64,000 nucleotides of DNA from Blasia pusilla (Eukaryota > Marchantiophyta > Marchantiopsida > Blasiales), in contig CM114274.1 in assembly GCA_050084515.1 (NCBI GenBank), positions 15,872,001-15,936,000 on the forward strand. Direction: 5' to 3'. Every line of letters starts with the position of its first letter. Within the stretch, counting starts at the first letter, position 1. Of the stretch, positions 12,700-24,500 are shown one piece after another. A program made the position numbers and the translations under genes. The notes under the pieces were generated by a model. That model was not told where the DNA came from. It saw nothing but the letters and a program-made list of their open reading frames with translations, and did no database searches.

Positions 12700-13464
12700 C
12701 GGCCGGAAACCGACAGTGCGGCTAGTGGGCCAGCTCAAAGAGTCGATTTACGGCGCTGCGAAACGCGTTGCGGTGCCGAGGAGCCCACCCGCACCGCAAC
12801 CGATAGTCTAATACTCTGAGTAAGGCTCGGCCCTCTAGGGCAAGCCCCACAGTATCTGATCCGTCCATTCCGCATCGGACATTCCTGACGAATCCACGTC
12901 TGTGGACCAGGGAGGTATCTAGACAGTTACCGGGACCCCCTCGCATTGGTGGGAAACCACAGCCGGCAGTTGACTGAAGTTGAGGCGCGGGGTCTCTGCC
13001 ACGAGGCGCCCCCGGTGGCCTCTAGAACTCCCTGTGACGTCCATCCGTTCCCGGGTTCTAGCTCTTCCCCGGACCCTAGTAACCGGCGGTGGTTTGAAAT
13101 AACTGTATCGCGCCTTTCATTTTCCCCGATGTGGGGCCGTCCGTGTCCGCCTGCACTCGCGGGCTGGCCGTTCGGGGCCTTTCGCGGGCGGGCCGTTCGG
13201 GAGCTTTGGCGGGCTTTGCCATCCATCCATCGATCAAATCAATCAATCGCTCGCTCCTCCGTGAGTCATCGTGGCCGACTTCGGCGGACATGGAGGAGCA
13301 TCCGTCGCTTCCCGCTGTACTAGTACTACTGTAGATGTAGAAGGCGATGTGGGGCGGATGCTTCGCACGAGAATCTCGTACAGTGATGTATGTATTTATG
13401 CGACCAAACGCGCGTCTATACAAACAAGCAATACGAGTACTTCGGAAATCTCGTTGAAAGGGGC
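12700..13464. other. GC-rich region without a recognisable gene
   Basis: This stretch is clearly richer in GC than its surroundings and carries short open frames on both strands, of up to about 125 codons. None shows a domain, and overlapping frames on both strands are expected at this composition. It may hold distal HSP70 promoter sequence. No RNA gene was recognised. Confidence 0.35.
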
Positions 13465-14300
13465 GTCAAATATTAACACCCTGTCATAGCGTACATATTG
13501 TCAGTGTCGTCGAAGTCCGGATCTACTCGGGGTGCATTTGGCCCGCAGTTCGGTTGGGGGTGAGAGGATAGCCACTCATGATGCGGTGTGGGATATCATA
13601 GTCAGGACTGCTCGGAGAGTGGCTTTCATGTGTAGAGAGATAGGCACTACTCCATACCTGGCTTCCTTATTCGTTGTGGCGGATATTGCAGTGACGAATC
13701 TTACGCGGGAGGCTGTGCGAGCCTAAGTGGTGGCACAAGGGAAATTGCTCCAAGGAGCGGCAACGGCGGAGAAGACCCATATTTGTAGTTGACTACACAA
13801 CGGCCATCGATTTGTTCCCCTAGCCATAAAGTTGTACGCGGCTATGGGGGAGAGATTTGACTCATTCTTTACGGACTGCACTCATCATCTCTAGTCAAGA
13901 AATGGCTTGTCCTTAGCTACTGCGATTCTTTATTGTAGGCAATGGGTTTCCATAGCTTTGAGGCGTGCCCATGCCCATGGGCTTTTGCGGCGGGCTCAGG
14001 ATGTAGGAGACGCCGATGCTAGAGACCCACTTAGTAGTTGTTGTGGTTCTCTAGGAGTTGTTGCTATTGTCTTTGTTGTATTTGAGTTTAGTCAATAGGG
14101 GGATGCCCCCTCCTTCTTTTTCAAGGCCGATTGTGGCCTTTGGATACTTGACTCTTTGAGTCCCCCTCTTGTGTTTTTCTCATGGATTTTCCATCATACA
14201 TATTTATTGAGGTTCATCATTCTCATTTATAGGGTACTACTTAGTATAAAGGAGTGTCAAATATTAACAATTAAGGTACTAGTCAAATACTAACACCCCT
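13465..14300. repeat. Short motif bracketing a retroelement relic
   Basis: The motif GTCAAATATTAACACC or a close variant occurs at 13465-13482, 14256-14269 (first part only) and 14282-14300. Two copies flank the nuclease-like relic between them. They could be remnants of a transposon terminus, but no target duplication or full terminal repeat is clear. Confidence 0.3.
13532..14098 (+). pseudogene. Possible relic of a retroelement-encoded PD-(D/E)XK-like nuclease domain
   Basis: Two open pieces in this stretch (13532-13726 and 13907-14098, with readable sequence between) resemble the C-terminal domain seen in some plant and algal non-LTR reverse-transcriptase proteins. The pieces are THDAVWDIIVRTARRV, then a V-ADI-VT segment, then AEKTHIC with a following DYT, then LSLATAILYCRQWVSIALRR. 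In the family the order HDAVRD.., PADI, D-V, K, Y, F-PLA, leading to a helical tail, suggests a restriction-type nuclease fold. Stops and frame changes break it. The match is from memory of the pattern and is weak; it could be coincidence. Confidence 0.3.
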
Positions 14301-14927
14301 TATGTATTAGGTCATCTAACAATTTAAGTATAACCTTTTTTTAAATCAGAAAATAGTAATAAAAATCACTTTTAAATAGTATCTAAACCCCCTAAATAAT
14401 TTCACTCCTCCATACAAGTTTTGAAGAATACCTACTCCCCTTTCCATTCTTCCCATCAAAATAACATCCACTAACTAAATTATTAGTTAACTTTAATTGA
14501 TGAAATCATTTCCCTTTTCCATTCAAATTAATTTTCTTTTCCAAAAATCTCAAATATGAATTAATATGTTTTTTCAATAATCATTTTTTTCATTTTCAAA
14601 ATTTTAATCTCATTTTAATTTTCTAAAATCTTAGAAGAGTGATAACATTCCACTCCTCAGTTAAAATCTAAATCATATCCCTATCCCCTAAATAATTCCA
14701 TCCCTCAAAAAATTAAACAATATCTACTCCTTCTTCATTAAAATTCATTTTCCTTTCCCATCAAATATAAATTAAGGGACATAATTGTAATGTTTTTTTC
14801 TATTTTCCTAATTATTCCGCTATTTTGTTTATTATACACGTAGGATCATCGGGTATAATATAAATTAACTAAACTATTATTAATTAGTTCTTTTCATATT
14901 TCTCTCAAATTCATTAGAAGATACTAG
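14099..14927. other. AT-rich spacer
   Basis: This is very AT-rich sequence with runs of A and T and no reading frame of note. It separates the GC-rich region from the first retrotransposon piece. Nothing is recognised. Confidence 0.5.
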
Positions 14928-15506
14928 AGGACGGCCCAAGAGGTCGAGAATGACCTGCTGAGGCCCCAAGTAACCTAAGAGAGCATGTTTCCCCTTCGTT
15001 TCGACTCATTGGGAGCAATATATATATATTTACTATTTTTGATAAGTTTCCATTTGGGAGATAGTTGAATTCCCACTTTGGGAAATGGCCCTTGACCCGC
15101 TATAGTAGGTCAAGAGTCAAGTAGGTGACATGTGAGCATAGGTTACCGAGAAGAGAGCTTGGGATAGGGAATGGGATATACCTCCAAGAGAGAGAGCCTG
15201 AGACCTCATTCTCTCTTTGTTGAACCGTTTGGCATGAGGCGACAGAGCTATGGTCTTGCTTCCCTTGTGTGTGTAACCCAAGCCTCTCATTAGGAGAGTG
15301 GGTTTGGTTTGACATGAGAGAGAGAGTACATCATGGAGAGCTCGGTGTGCGATGTGATATGAGATCTACTTTATTTAATTGGAGATATTTTTGGTACCTC
15401 TTGTCTCGTTGTTTGGATGCCTTGAGTAAGCATGGGATCGTGCGTGTTTTTAAGTATGTTCGTTGGCAACAATGTATGTTGTGTAGTAATGTATATGCGT
15501 ACGACA
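14928..15506 (+). repeat. Right-end repeat (A2-B2) of a DNMT-type gypsy element, truncated
   Basis: This is the oldest-looking copy of the terminal repeat described under E1. A truncated A2 module runs to 15378, and a B2 module starting TTGGAGATATTT covers 15379-15506, ending ACGACA. The start of A2 (TGTCACG) and the body of the element it belonged to are missing. It directly precedes the RNase H fragment of E0, so it may mark another element once inserted in E0. Confidence 0.65.
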
Positions 15507-15539
15507 CAGGACTCAAGGATAGGTTGACGTCCTCATCCA

Positions 15540-16810
15540 TTTTATAGAGATCGATTAGGGGTCGCCCATTCCAACTACATACGGATTTGAGCATGTTGGG
15601 TCTTGGAGGAGTGCTTACTCATAGGGATGAGGAGGAGAGGGAGTTCATTTGGCTTACGCGAGCCGATCGAACAACATTGCAGAGGCAAAGTACAACTCGT
15701 ACGAGGGAGAGTGCTTAGCTGCAGTGGCACACTTCAGGTGCTATATGTTCGGAAACCCTTTCACACTTGTTATTGATCATCAACCGTTGAGGTGATTGAT
15801 GGAATCCAACAAGCTTATTGGAAAGCTTGCCATGTGGGCTCTAGTACTATAGGAGTATGAGTTCGAGGTGGTTCACTGGCCAGGTCAGCTGAACCAGGGT
15901 GCGGATGGGTTGAGTTGTCTAACCCATGTCCGAGTCAGAGAGATGACATAGGAGCTCGATGCCACGAAGAGAGTGATGAGGAGATAGTGTTCGGTTGGCA
16001 TGCATCTGCCTAACTTTGTTGGTTGACTATGGCAGGTCAACCGCAGGTGGTGACTCCAGTGGTGGGGTCGGTTAATGACTCTTTGGATTCGGAGGTTAGT
16101 GAGGAGGCGACAAGTGGTCGTGACATCCATGACAACGTGGAGGTTCTAGAGTTCTTGCATATTTGCGTCATAGCAAGCACAATGAGTGCTAGGGAGCGGG
16201 ATCCGATCCTACACAAAACTATAAGGTTTAGATAGGAGGGGACTCACATTTTGCGGGTATGGGGAGATGATAGGATATGAGTGGTACCTCATCCTTCCCA
16301 GCGAGCACAGGTAGTGCGACATGCCCATGAGAAGTTGGGGCATTATGGAGCAAAACGTATTTACAACTTACTCCAGGTTAAGTATTGGTGGCGCGGCATG
16401 CATACTGAGGTACATCAGTTTGTGGCCAGATGTATGGTGTGTGACCGAGTGGGAGCATCCTTCAATGCTCCCACTACGCAGTTACATCCTTTGCCAATTT
16501 AGGGTTTAGGTTATCGGTGGAGTTTAGACTTTGTGTGACCTTTGCCATTGACGGGGCGTCATCATAGGTACGCGTTGGTCATCGTGGAGCATTTCTCCAA
16601 GTGGATAGAGTTGGTGGCACTACCGGACAAGGCGAGCAAGGGAACAGCGCATGCGTTTCTAGATCGTGTGCTTAGTCACTCAGGTACACCGGCAAAGGTG
16701 ACTAGGGTACCAAGTTCAGGGGAGAGTTTCAAACCTTGTGTGATCAGCCTTGATAGATCACCGCATCATGTCCAGAGATCATCCCGAGGCGAATGGGTTA
16801 ATAAGCGAAG
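15540..16810 (+). pseudogene. E0: decayed gypsy RNase H and N-terminal integrase fragment
   Basis: This is the left part of element E0. RNase H motifs are readable across frameshifts: HTDLSMLGLGGVLTH near 15575-15620, SNNIAEAKYNSYEGEC, then IDHQPLRWLMESNKL near 15780 and NQGADGLS near 15890. The integrase follows with an HHCC zinc motif (HAHEKLGHYGAKRIYNLLQ, then CMVCDRVGA) at 16327-16460, WSLDF with the first catalytic Asp near 16520, and EANGL near 16790. The frame is cut at 16810 by insertion of E1 and resumes at 27057. Many stops are TAG or TGA. It is inactive. Confidence 0.8.
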
Positions 16811-17324
16811 TATCACGTCTTTTAGGATAGATCGGTGAGATCTAATAGAGTGCCTTCGTGAGTAGTGGAGGACACGCTTAGTAGGTCGCGGATGACCTAC
16901 TGAGGCACCGAGAAACCTGAGAGAGCAGGTTTCCCCTTCGTTTCAGCTCATTTGGAGCCATATTGAGTAACTTACTATTTTAGGTAAGTACCATTTTGAT
17001 TATATGATCGACTTTCTATTTTTGGTAAGTGGCCCTTGACCTCCTACATCAGGTCAAGAGCCAAGGAGGTGACTTGGGAGAATAGGTTACCATGGAGAGA
17101 GCTTGGGAGAGGGGAAGGGTATACCTCAAGGAGAGAGAGCTTGAGAGCTCATCCTCTCTTTGTTGAACCTCTTGGCATGAGGCGGCGGAGTTATGGTACC
17201 TTGCCTTGTGAGTGTAACCCAAGCCTCTCATTAGGAGAGTGGGTTTGGTTTGACATGAGAGAGAGTGCACACTTTTGAGAGCTATAGTGTGAGATGGTGG
17301 AGAGAGAGATTGGATCTTACTTTA
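16811..17324 (+). repeat. E1 left terminal repeat A1 (514 bp)
   Basis: This repeat begins TATCACGTCTTTTAGG and runs to CTTACTTTA. It matches 26420-26933 over its whole length with few differences. It contains an 8-bp hairpin CTTGACCT..AGGTCAAG, a GGTATACC core and a GAGAG/CTCTC-rich stretch that can pair. No B-type module precedes or follows it, in contrast to the right end. It presumably holds the element's promoter. Confidence 0.85.
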
Positions 17325-19100
17325 CAAAGAGAGAATGAGAGAAAGAAAGAATGGGAGAGTGAGAGAGCTTCATGGGGGAGCTCGCTGGTCACTCACTATT
17401 TTTGGAGATTGGGGACCGAATTCCCCGTTCAGCGGCTCATGGGAGTGCTCACCGGAGCAAGGGCTGCTTTCATTATTCTTTGCATTTGCCGATTTTTTGT
17501 GTGGAAGAGTGGCGCGCGGAAGCGCTGCCTAATTTCTGATAGGGATTGAGTCTGGGGGCGGGTTGGCCCATGCTGGTGCTCTCGGGAGCACCATGTAGCT
17601 TGCTGATTTGTATTTTTACAGATGTTACATTTTCGTTGGGAGAAATCAGCGGGAGCCTGCCTGAATTTTTGTGTAGGAGAAAGAGACATTGGGCTTACGA
17701 CGAGTCCCTGTCGGTTTTTACTGAAATGTCCGATTCTAAATATTTATTAATCTTGGCGTAGATCGTGAAGTCGCATGCGGTGTGCAACAAATAGTGCACA
17801 ATTTGGAGTTTCGAGCAAAACGTTATGGTCAATCTTGTAAAAGTGCCATTGCTAGGCGATTTTAGGGTTAAATTGTGCAAACCTAAATCAGCCGCCCACG
17901 GCGGCGGCGGCCGCGCCATCATCACCGTCACGGTCGGCGGTCACCGTCACCGTCATTGGTGGCCGTCACCCATCAGCGGTCAATCGTCATCGTCAATGGT
18001 CCACCGTCCATTGTCCACCCTTTGGGTGCCATTGCGCCATTACGGGTGGAGGGTCTTCCACGGCGTTCGTTGATTCCTTGACTTGCGTCGCCACCACGTA
18101 CTTTATTTTGGCCGCCATTGTCATCGCAGTTTCTTCATCAACCGATGATGGCGATGACCTCGTTATGGTGTTTGAGTTTTGATTTCATGGTGCTATGTTG
18201 TGATTGGTAGCCGCTCGGCGACAATCGAGTATCGCGTCGTGGACGCCCGTAGCCGCAACGCCGCCGATTGCGCGCGCCGTCGCTCGGGCCGCACCGCACC
18301 GTCTCGTCGCGGAGCCGCACCGTCATTGTGGAGCAGAGTGTGGGATTATTATTGATTGAGGATGGTATGCCGCCGAGTGCCGCATCCCACCATCAAGGGC
18401 CATGCCGTTCGTAGCCGTTCCGTGCCGCCTGCAACGTTGCACCGTTTCGCTGGGACCGCATTGTCTATCGAGGAGTTTTGAGTAGCATCAGTACGGGAGG
18501 AGTATGACTTGCTGATTGGAGGAGTTGTCTCCACGATCGAGTTGGGGTCGAGATTTGCGATTCTTTGAGGAGCGACATCGACATGTGTTCGGTTACCCAT
18601 TACGGTCCTTTACCCCGCACGTGTGAGGGATTCTGGGATTTATTTGGGGATATTGGGTGTGTGGATGCTAAGAGCATCATTTATGTATGTGGTCTAGGGG
18701 ATATAGACCTGTGTGGGATGTCCGGAGTTGAGGGTAGGTTGTCGATGAGATGATAGCCTAGTCGATTTGCCGCACCACGCCGCGTGTTGCCGCACGTTAC
18801 ACGTCTCGGGGAGAGAGAGTGTAGATCGAGTGCCGCATGTTTGGGATGAGTGATTGAGGGATTCCTCACGAGGTTCAGAGTGATCAGGTGAGAGGGGTAC
18901 GAGGGTCATCACGGAGTCCGTTCGGGACTTTGAGAGGCGAGGTGGTGAACTCGAGAGTAGCTCTAGAGGTTTTACGCGGAGTGGCGCGAGGTTCCGAGGG
19001 TCTCCACGTGAGGGACCACCTCGACCTCCTTCTTTGTCATCGTCAGACGAGGGGGAGGGTGTAGAGGAGTTTGTGAGCACATCACCACGTTGCGTTGAGT
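17325..19100 (+). other. E1 untranslated leader
   Basis: This is the region between A1 and the first gag homology. It starts with a purine-rich run and has a short GCGCGGAAGCGCTG-like motif near 17517, also seen after other left ends (30513 and, more weakly, 58670). A GCC/CGCC-rich stretch lies at 17890-18320. No initiator-Met tRNA primer site (TGGTATC..) follows A1, which is unusual for a gypsy element. No coding domain is seen. Confidence 0.5.
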
Positions 19101-19109
19101 GGTCCTACC

Positions 19110-20330
19110 CGGTTGGGCGTCTGAGATGGACGACCCACCGGGGTAGAGGACCGCATAGGTTTTCGGTGGAGTAGGCACGATTGAGTTACGCGATTTTATA
19201 GCGAGTTTAGGAGTTGTGCGACTCGCGTGGGCCAGGAGGCGTAGAGAGTTCAACCCATTTCTGACATGGAATGGTATGTTCCAACATTTAGAGGGGCGCC
19301 CATGGGCGATTACCATGAGTTCTCTCGAGAGATATGCATGTGAGATCGAGGCGTGGAGGCTCTACTATGACCCACATTATGTGTCATGGGACGGAGCCGT
19401 TCGAGATGAGGAGGAGGAGTTAGAAGAGGCTCGCCTCTTCCACTAGTGACGTTTTAGGAGGGGTCACTCGGGAGCGATTGCACCGTCTAGTCGGGTTCGT
19501 CCCAGGTTCAACCATGTGGTTGAGTTCTTTGTTGAGTTGAGGGCGAGCTACCGGGGTGCGGACGGAGAAGTTGCGGAGCATCCACGACTTCGAGGCGCCG
19601 GGTGAGAGTTTGCATGAGGCTTACACTCGCTTGCGCGGTTGATCAACGTCACTCGGGGTGACAGAGGCTCGAGATATCCGGTCATGGTACGCGATCTTTG
19701 GACCGGACCTGCGGACAGTGCGGGAGGGGTGCTTCTTATGAACACCTCCCCACGTTGAGAGATGTTTTTAGATTTGCCAAGAACATTGAGCGCAACATGG
19801 CGGAGGAGAGCGTAGCCACCATGGGTTATGGCGAGCGATCCACGATTATCGCACCACCTATGCACAGAACGTGGACTCGAGATAGGTCGATGTGGCACCA
19901 CGAGCTCGAGGGGAGGATACTGGGAGGCCATGCCACAGAGACCTGCGCCTTCATATGCGGCTCAGCAGTAGCCGCCTACTATTACTTATTGGTCATGTGG
20001 TGGAGCCCATCATCAGCGTGATTGCACTCGTCGGGGTCATGGACGTGTGCCTCAAAGATGGAGGAGGAGATGGTCTTTGCACAGGAGGTTATTAGTGTGA
20101 CTATTGTCGAGGTTTGGTCATACACGCGCTAGGTGTTTCAGTTTACATCCAGAGTTACGTCCGGAACGAGGGCTAGAGAGGGCACAAGATCGAGTAGCCG
20201 GTCCGGGTGGGCCTAGAGATCGTGCACCAGGTGGTCCCGTTGGGGGACGAGGAGCTGGAGTTGCCCGGCAGGGTGGTGGAGCCGCACGTGGAGGAGGTAG
20301 AGTACCACCACCTAGACGCGCCAAGGGAGA
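19110..20330 (+). pseudogene. E1 gag (capsid/nucleocapsid), frameshifted
   Basis: This is homologous to the better preserved E3 gag. A capsid-like segment (RRREFNPFLTWNGMFQHLEG then ACEIEAWRLYYDPHYVS) is at 19216-19400. E3 has FTPFLAWKGWFQHLEG and AEIEAWRQYWSPGYVS at the matching place. Further on a zinc knuckle of the form C-x2-C-x3-H-x4-C (YWSCGGAHHQRDC, first Cys lost) is near 19990, and GHTRARC from the second knuckle is near 20115. A Gly/Arg-rich tail follows. Several frameshifts and stops are present. Confidence 0.65.
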
Positions 20331-21059
20331 CGCCGGACGAGGAGGGATGGTCGCTTTCGATCTGGCGACTCTGAGGAGAGCAGATTGTCGCTATGGCATT
20401 GAGGTTACCCGATGCCGGATCCGTGGCATCGACATCATATGGAGCGACCAAAGATCGGAGGATCTGGATGGATGTGCGGGGTTGCCCAGATGGAGGCCGC
20501 CAGATTGTGACGCGTGGAGCGAGGTAGAGTTGGATCCACGAGGGGAAGCCAGAAACACACTAGGCTTCCTCGGTCTTTCACGTTGTCCAAAGCGATGAGG
20601 ACCCCATCGATGGGTCCTCATCAAAGTTCTTGAGAGTTGGTGATGTTGTTGGTGTGCGAGCACGAAGGGCGATGGGAGAAGCGAGTGCGGCGACTCCTAT
20701 TGTTGATGCTCGGGGAGGGCATGTGTCGAGCACGTTGTTGGGGCGCCACCGTTGTGTCTTGCACTCCTTTATTTTATGCTTCGATGTTATGGCGTTGGGG
20801 TACGCCCGCCGAGGCTTTTCGGCTGGCCGCTTCACTTATGAGCGGAGTTGGAGTTCTCATCACGTTGAGGTGATGGCAGAGGAGGTGATGGACCCCCTTG
20901 AGCGGATGCTAGGGCCGCCCACGTCGATTTCATGGCGGGTGCGGTGTTAGGATGGCGGAGATGCCCGCTAGACCGCGATAGAGCGTGCCATGGCTTCTCC
21001 TGGTGTTGTGTTCTTTGGATAACCGAGAGAGGTCTTCCGATTGGTGAGTCCTGAGGTAG

Positions 21060-21270
21060 AGCTTTTAGTCCGCAGGCGCGTCTTGTTGGATTCGAGGCGC
21101 AACCCTTGATGTTGGGAAAGCGTCATTGAGGATTGGGCAGCGAGAGCCGATGTGGAGCGTTGTCCATTCCGGATCCATACATCCTTGGGTGGAGCGAGTA
21201 CCACACGATATATCACCCGATAGGAGGTCGTGGTGAGGATTCGCCGGGACATCCTCTGAGATGAGTCCGT
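21060..21270 (+). pseudogene. E1 aspartic protease remnant
   Basis: The fragment corresponds to the E3 segment RVLLDSGAQPLMFGKA. E1 reads RVLLDSRR followed by frame loss, so the catalytic DSGA is destroyed. Downstream pieces matching CPFRIHTSLGGA follow. The 20330-21060 and 21270-21740 stretches hold linker sequence that is only partly readable. Confidence 0.5.
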
Positions 21271-21739
21271 GGTGCGCGCGCAGCGATAGTGATCGATGCG
21301 AGAGTCCTCGACGTCTTGGTTGGTGGAGCGATGTTATACCCGATGGGGTTTTCTCGGATTCTTGGGAGGAGTCGCATCCTCTGACCAGGATGGCGATCCA
21401 GGTGATGGGTGCCTTAGCTCATTACCCGTTCGATTCACAGTGCGATGATCGAGCAACGGCCAGGAGAGATGGTGACCTTAGCAGCATTTAGTAGTGCCAT
21501 CACTTGGCCAAGTGATTTGATTGAGGGACATATCCATGCAGAGGATACTCCCGTTCCTAACACTTCTATGGAGAGGAGTGTTATGGTAGCTGGATCATTC
21601 CGTGGAGGAGAGGTGCCGCTGTGGGGCTCGACTAAGGAGCTTCAACGATTGGCAGATGAGCACGTGCACGTGCAGACCGTTTGCACCAGAGCGTGACGGG
21701 TCTGAGGAACCCGAGGTAGCAGGGAGTGCTACGATGACA

Positions 21740-22745
21740 CCCTTGGATACCACACCCATTGTGTGGTGTACCCAGGAGGAGGGTATTCGAGTGTTAGATC
21801 TCTTTGGAGGGATTAGCACCGGGTTAGCTGCTGTTTTGCAGGCAGGAGTGCGAGTACAGTAGTACCTCTATGTGGAGAGTGATGATGTTGCGAGGCGCGT
21901 CGCACTACAACATGTGGCGCAATTACGCCTACGTTTTCCCGACTTATTGTCTGCGTCCGCGATCTGAGTACCGAGTTCCCTACCGAGGATATTTTGTTGT
22001 TGGGGGCGCATGACTTAGAGCGGGTAGGGACCATTGATTTGGTCATTGCCGGTTGGCCATGTCAGGGCCAATCGAGTGCTGGACGAGGCAGCCGGTTGGC
22101 TGACACTCGGTCCAGGTTGTTTTGGGAGATGTTGAGGGTCTTACGGGAGTTGCAGGAGCACTAGTCTCGTTCTCCAGCCTACATTATGGAGAATGTGCCG
22201 ATCTTAGGAGACTCCAGGTCACGGGCGGTGACGAGTGCTCATCAGGTGCGTGCCTGGATCGGCCCAGCAGTGTTCTTGGATGCGGCGAGTCTAGGTTCTA
22301 TAGCCCATTGCCCGCGTCTATGGTGGACCAACTTGGTGCCCCATGCAGTGTTATGGAGGGCATATGCGAGAGTGGAGCGCCCCTCCCATTTGTTAGTGGA
22401 TTCCATTCTGGATCGAGGTCGTTGATCACAGGCAGTGAGGCACGATGATCGACCACCGTTGACTGTGGTCACAGTAGGTAAGCGAGCGGGCGCCTTGCCC
22501 ACGTTGTGAGTTTTCCACTTCTATGCATACAAGGAGGCCGGTCCTGGCTTGGTTTGGGATGACCAGGTTCAGCGGTTGGTGGAGCCCAACGCCGACGAGA
22601 GAGAGCGGCGATGGGATTTCCCCAGGAGGTGGCGGTACCATCGTGTGTTAGAGGCATCACGGACGCCATGTCTTGGGTCGAGCGATGGACCTGAAGTGCT
22701 TGACATGGATTCTCGGCTTAGGAGGGTGGCGGCGTCGAATGAGAT
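21740..22745 (+). pseudogene. E1 C5-cytosine DNA methyltransferase, DNMT3-like, all key motifs visible but frame broken
   Basis: In intact form this enzyme would transfer a methyl group from S-adenosylmethionine to cytosine. Motifs run in linear order: motif I VLDLFGGISTGLAA (21791 on), motif II ESDD, motif IV DLVIAGWPCQGQSS with PCQ at 22057-22065, motif VI ENV at 22189-22197, a motif VIII-like end of RLWWTNLVP near 22320, and motif IX-X pieces VEPNADERE near 22585. The short target-recognition part and the motif VIII WTN resemble DNMT3 rather than DNMT1, CMT or the permuted DRM enzymes. The frame is broken by TAG and TGA stops and by frameshifts after motif II and in motif X. It sits between protease and reverse transcriptase and reads in the same direction, so it was part of the polyprotein. 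Confidence 0.85.
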
Positions 22746-23129
22746 CGCGACAGATCACGGCCAGTCGCGTTGGTGAGCCCCATGCCTACCGAGATGGTGG
22801 AAGCGTGGGTGGGGCGAGACCCGAGGAGATCTCGCACCATGGGGAGATCGGGAGAGACACCCTTGGACTTCTTGGGATGTTTTGAAGGTACGCAAGGAGA
22901 TGATAGCCACAACATCGAGCATGGTTTTGGGCAGCCTTTGCGTGGAGGAGATCGAGTTTGCGATTGGTGCCTAAAGCGGCCGAGTGTTGTTGTTCGAGAC
23001 GGGTTGCACCATAGCAACCACCGATACCTGTTGGAGAGTCCCACCGTAGTCACGATGGAGACTTGGGAGCCAGATATGGGCCCTAAGTTGACAGGAGAAG
23101 AGCGGCGCCGAATACATTAGTTCCTCAGG

Positions 23130-24500
23130 AGTTATAGGAGCTGCTTTGCGTTTAGCATGGAGGATTTGGGTACGCTGAAGGGACCGGGGATCCGCATTGA
23201 GTTGTCGAGTGATATGCCGATCTTCCGACAACCCTACAGGTACAGTGATATGGAGAGGGCTCTGATTCAAAGTAGGAGCCAGGACTTGGTCGGAGCAGGA
23301 CTAGTGGAGATGTCGCATGGGAAGTATGCATCTGCCACTATCATGCCTGCCAAGAAGGATGTGCATGGCAACTGGACGGATAGGCGGATGTGTGGGGATT
23401 ACCGACCTATCAATCGGCAGACGAAGTCCAATAGGTATGCCATGCCCATCCGTGAGGAGATCTTTGATGCAATTGGTCACGCAAAGGTCTTCAGTTCATT
23501 GGATTCGCGAGTCGGATATCATCAGCTGCCTATCACATTGGAGGACAGGCAGAAGACGGCATTTTGGGGCATCGATCCTCACGGGAAGGATTGTTTGTAC
23601 CAGTGGCGGTTCTTACCATTTGGGTTAAGAACGGTGAGTTTGAGAGGGTCATGGATAGGATCTTGGTGTGCGGATTTTGCTAGGTGTTACATTGATGACA
23701 TCGTAGTCTTTAGCGCCACGGTTGAGGAGCATGAGCAACATCTAGAGGAGGTGTTTGACGATTGCAATTACATGGGTGAAGCTACATCCGGCAAGTGCAA
23801 GTTCTTCTCGACAGATTGAGTACTTGGGTCATACGATATACCCATGGGGCCTTGGTGTTCGGTGAGGCGAAGGTAGAGGCTATCTCACGCATTCCACGCC
23901 CTGGATGTGAGCCGTGTTCGTGCATTCATGGGATTGGCGAACTTCTATCGGCAATCGTCAAGGGATTGATTCGATATGCGGCGTTGACTTTTTCTGACCA
24001 AGGTGGATCACGAGTGGCATTGGGGGATGAGCGGAGCGAGCATTTCGATTGCTCAGGGCGGGTTGGCGTCCGCACCCATCTTGAGGAGACCGATCGGGGC
24101 GTCCTTTCGATTGCACAGATTGGAGCATGTTGGGGCCTGGAGCGGTGCTCACCAAACATGATGATGAGGGTAGAGAGTTCATGGTGGCTTACGCTAGCCG
24201 CTCGAACAACGCCGCAGAGGCGGTAATCGGCTCGTATGAGGGTGAGTGCTTTGGTTGCGGTGTGTGGTATGTCGACATTTCGGTGTTACTTATTCGGCAA
24301 CCCCTTTACCATCATCATCGATCATCAACCCTTTGAAGTGGTTGATGGAGTCCACAAGCTTACTGAGGAAGCTTGCGAGATGGGCTCTGTTGTTGCAGGA
24401 GTATGATTTTCGGGTGGTACATAGACCTAGGGCGCTCAACCAGGATGCGGATGGGTTGAGTCGTAACCCATGCCCGAGTCGGCGAGATGCGATCTGGAGC
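23130..24500 (+). pseudogene. E1 reverse transcriptase and RNase H
   Basis: The best part is an open frame at 23157-23819. It has RPINRQTKSNRYAMPIREE, YHQLPITLEDRQKTAFWGI, FLPFGL and the catalytic CYIDDIVVFS near 23690. A short deletion and frame change follow FLPFGL, removing the usual KNA-EFQRVMDRIL. The connection domain (EYLGHTIYP, FMGLANFYR) is readable at 23818-23950 in shifted frames. RNase H pieces follow: AYASRSNNAAEA at 24190, IDHQPLKWLMES at 24325 and NQDADGLSRNPCPS at 24440. The enzyme would copy element RNA into DNA in the particle. It is not functional as it stands. Confidence 0.85.

Noticed and set aside
12946-13323. Possible GC-rich host gene between HSP70 and the retrotransposons
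   Set aside because: Open frames occur on both strands without any domain, splice pattern or codon signature. High GC alone explains them.
20104-20598. 164-codon plus-strand frame rich in Gly and Arg
   Set aside because: It falls in the gag tail of E1 after the zinc knuckle and mixes frames. It is part of the decayed gag, not an independent gene.
21740-22745. DNMT as a host gene disrupted by transposons
   Set aside because: Four copies in one window keep the same neighbours: protease and RT linker in E1-E3, and RT linker in E4. The domain belongs to the element.
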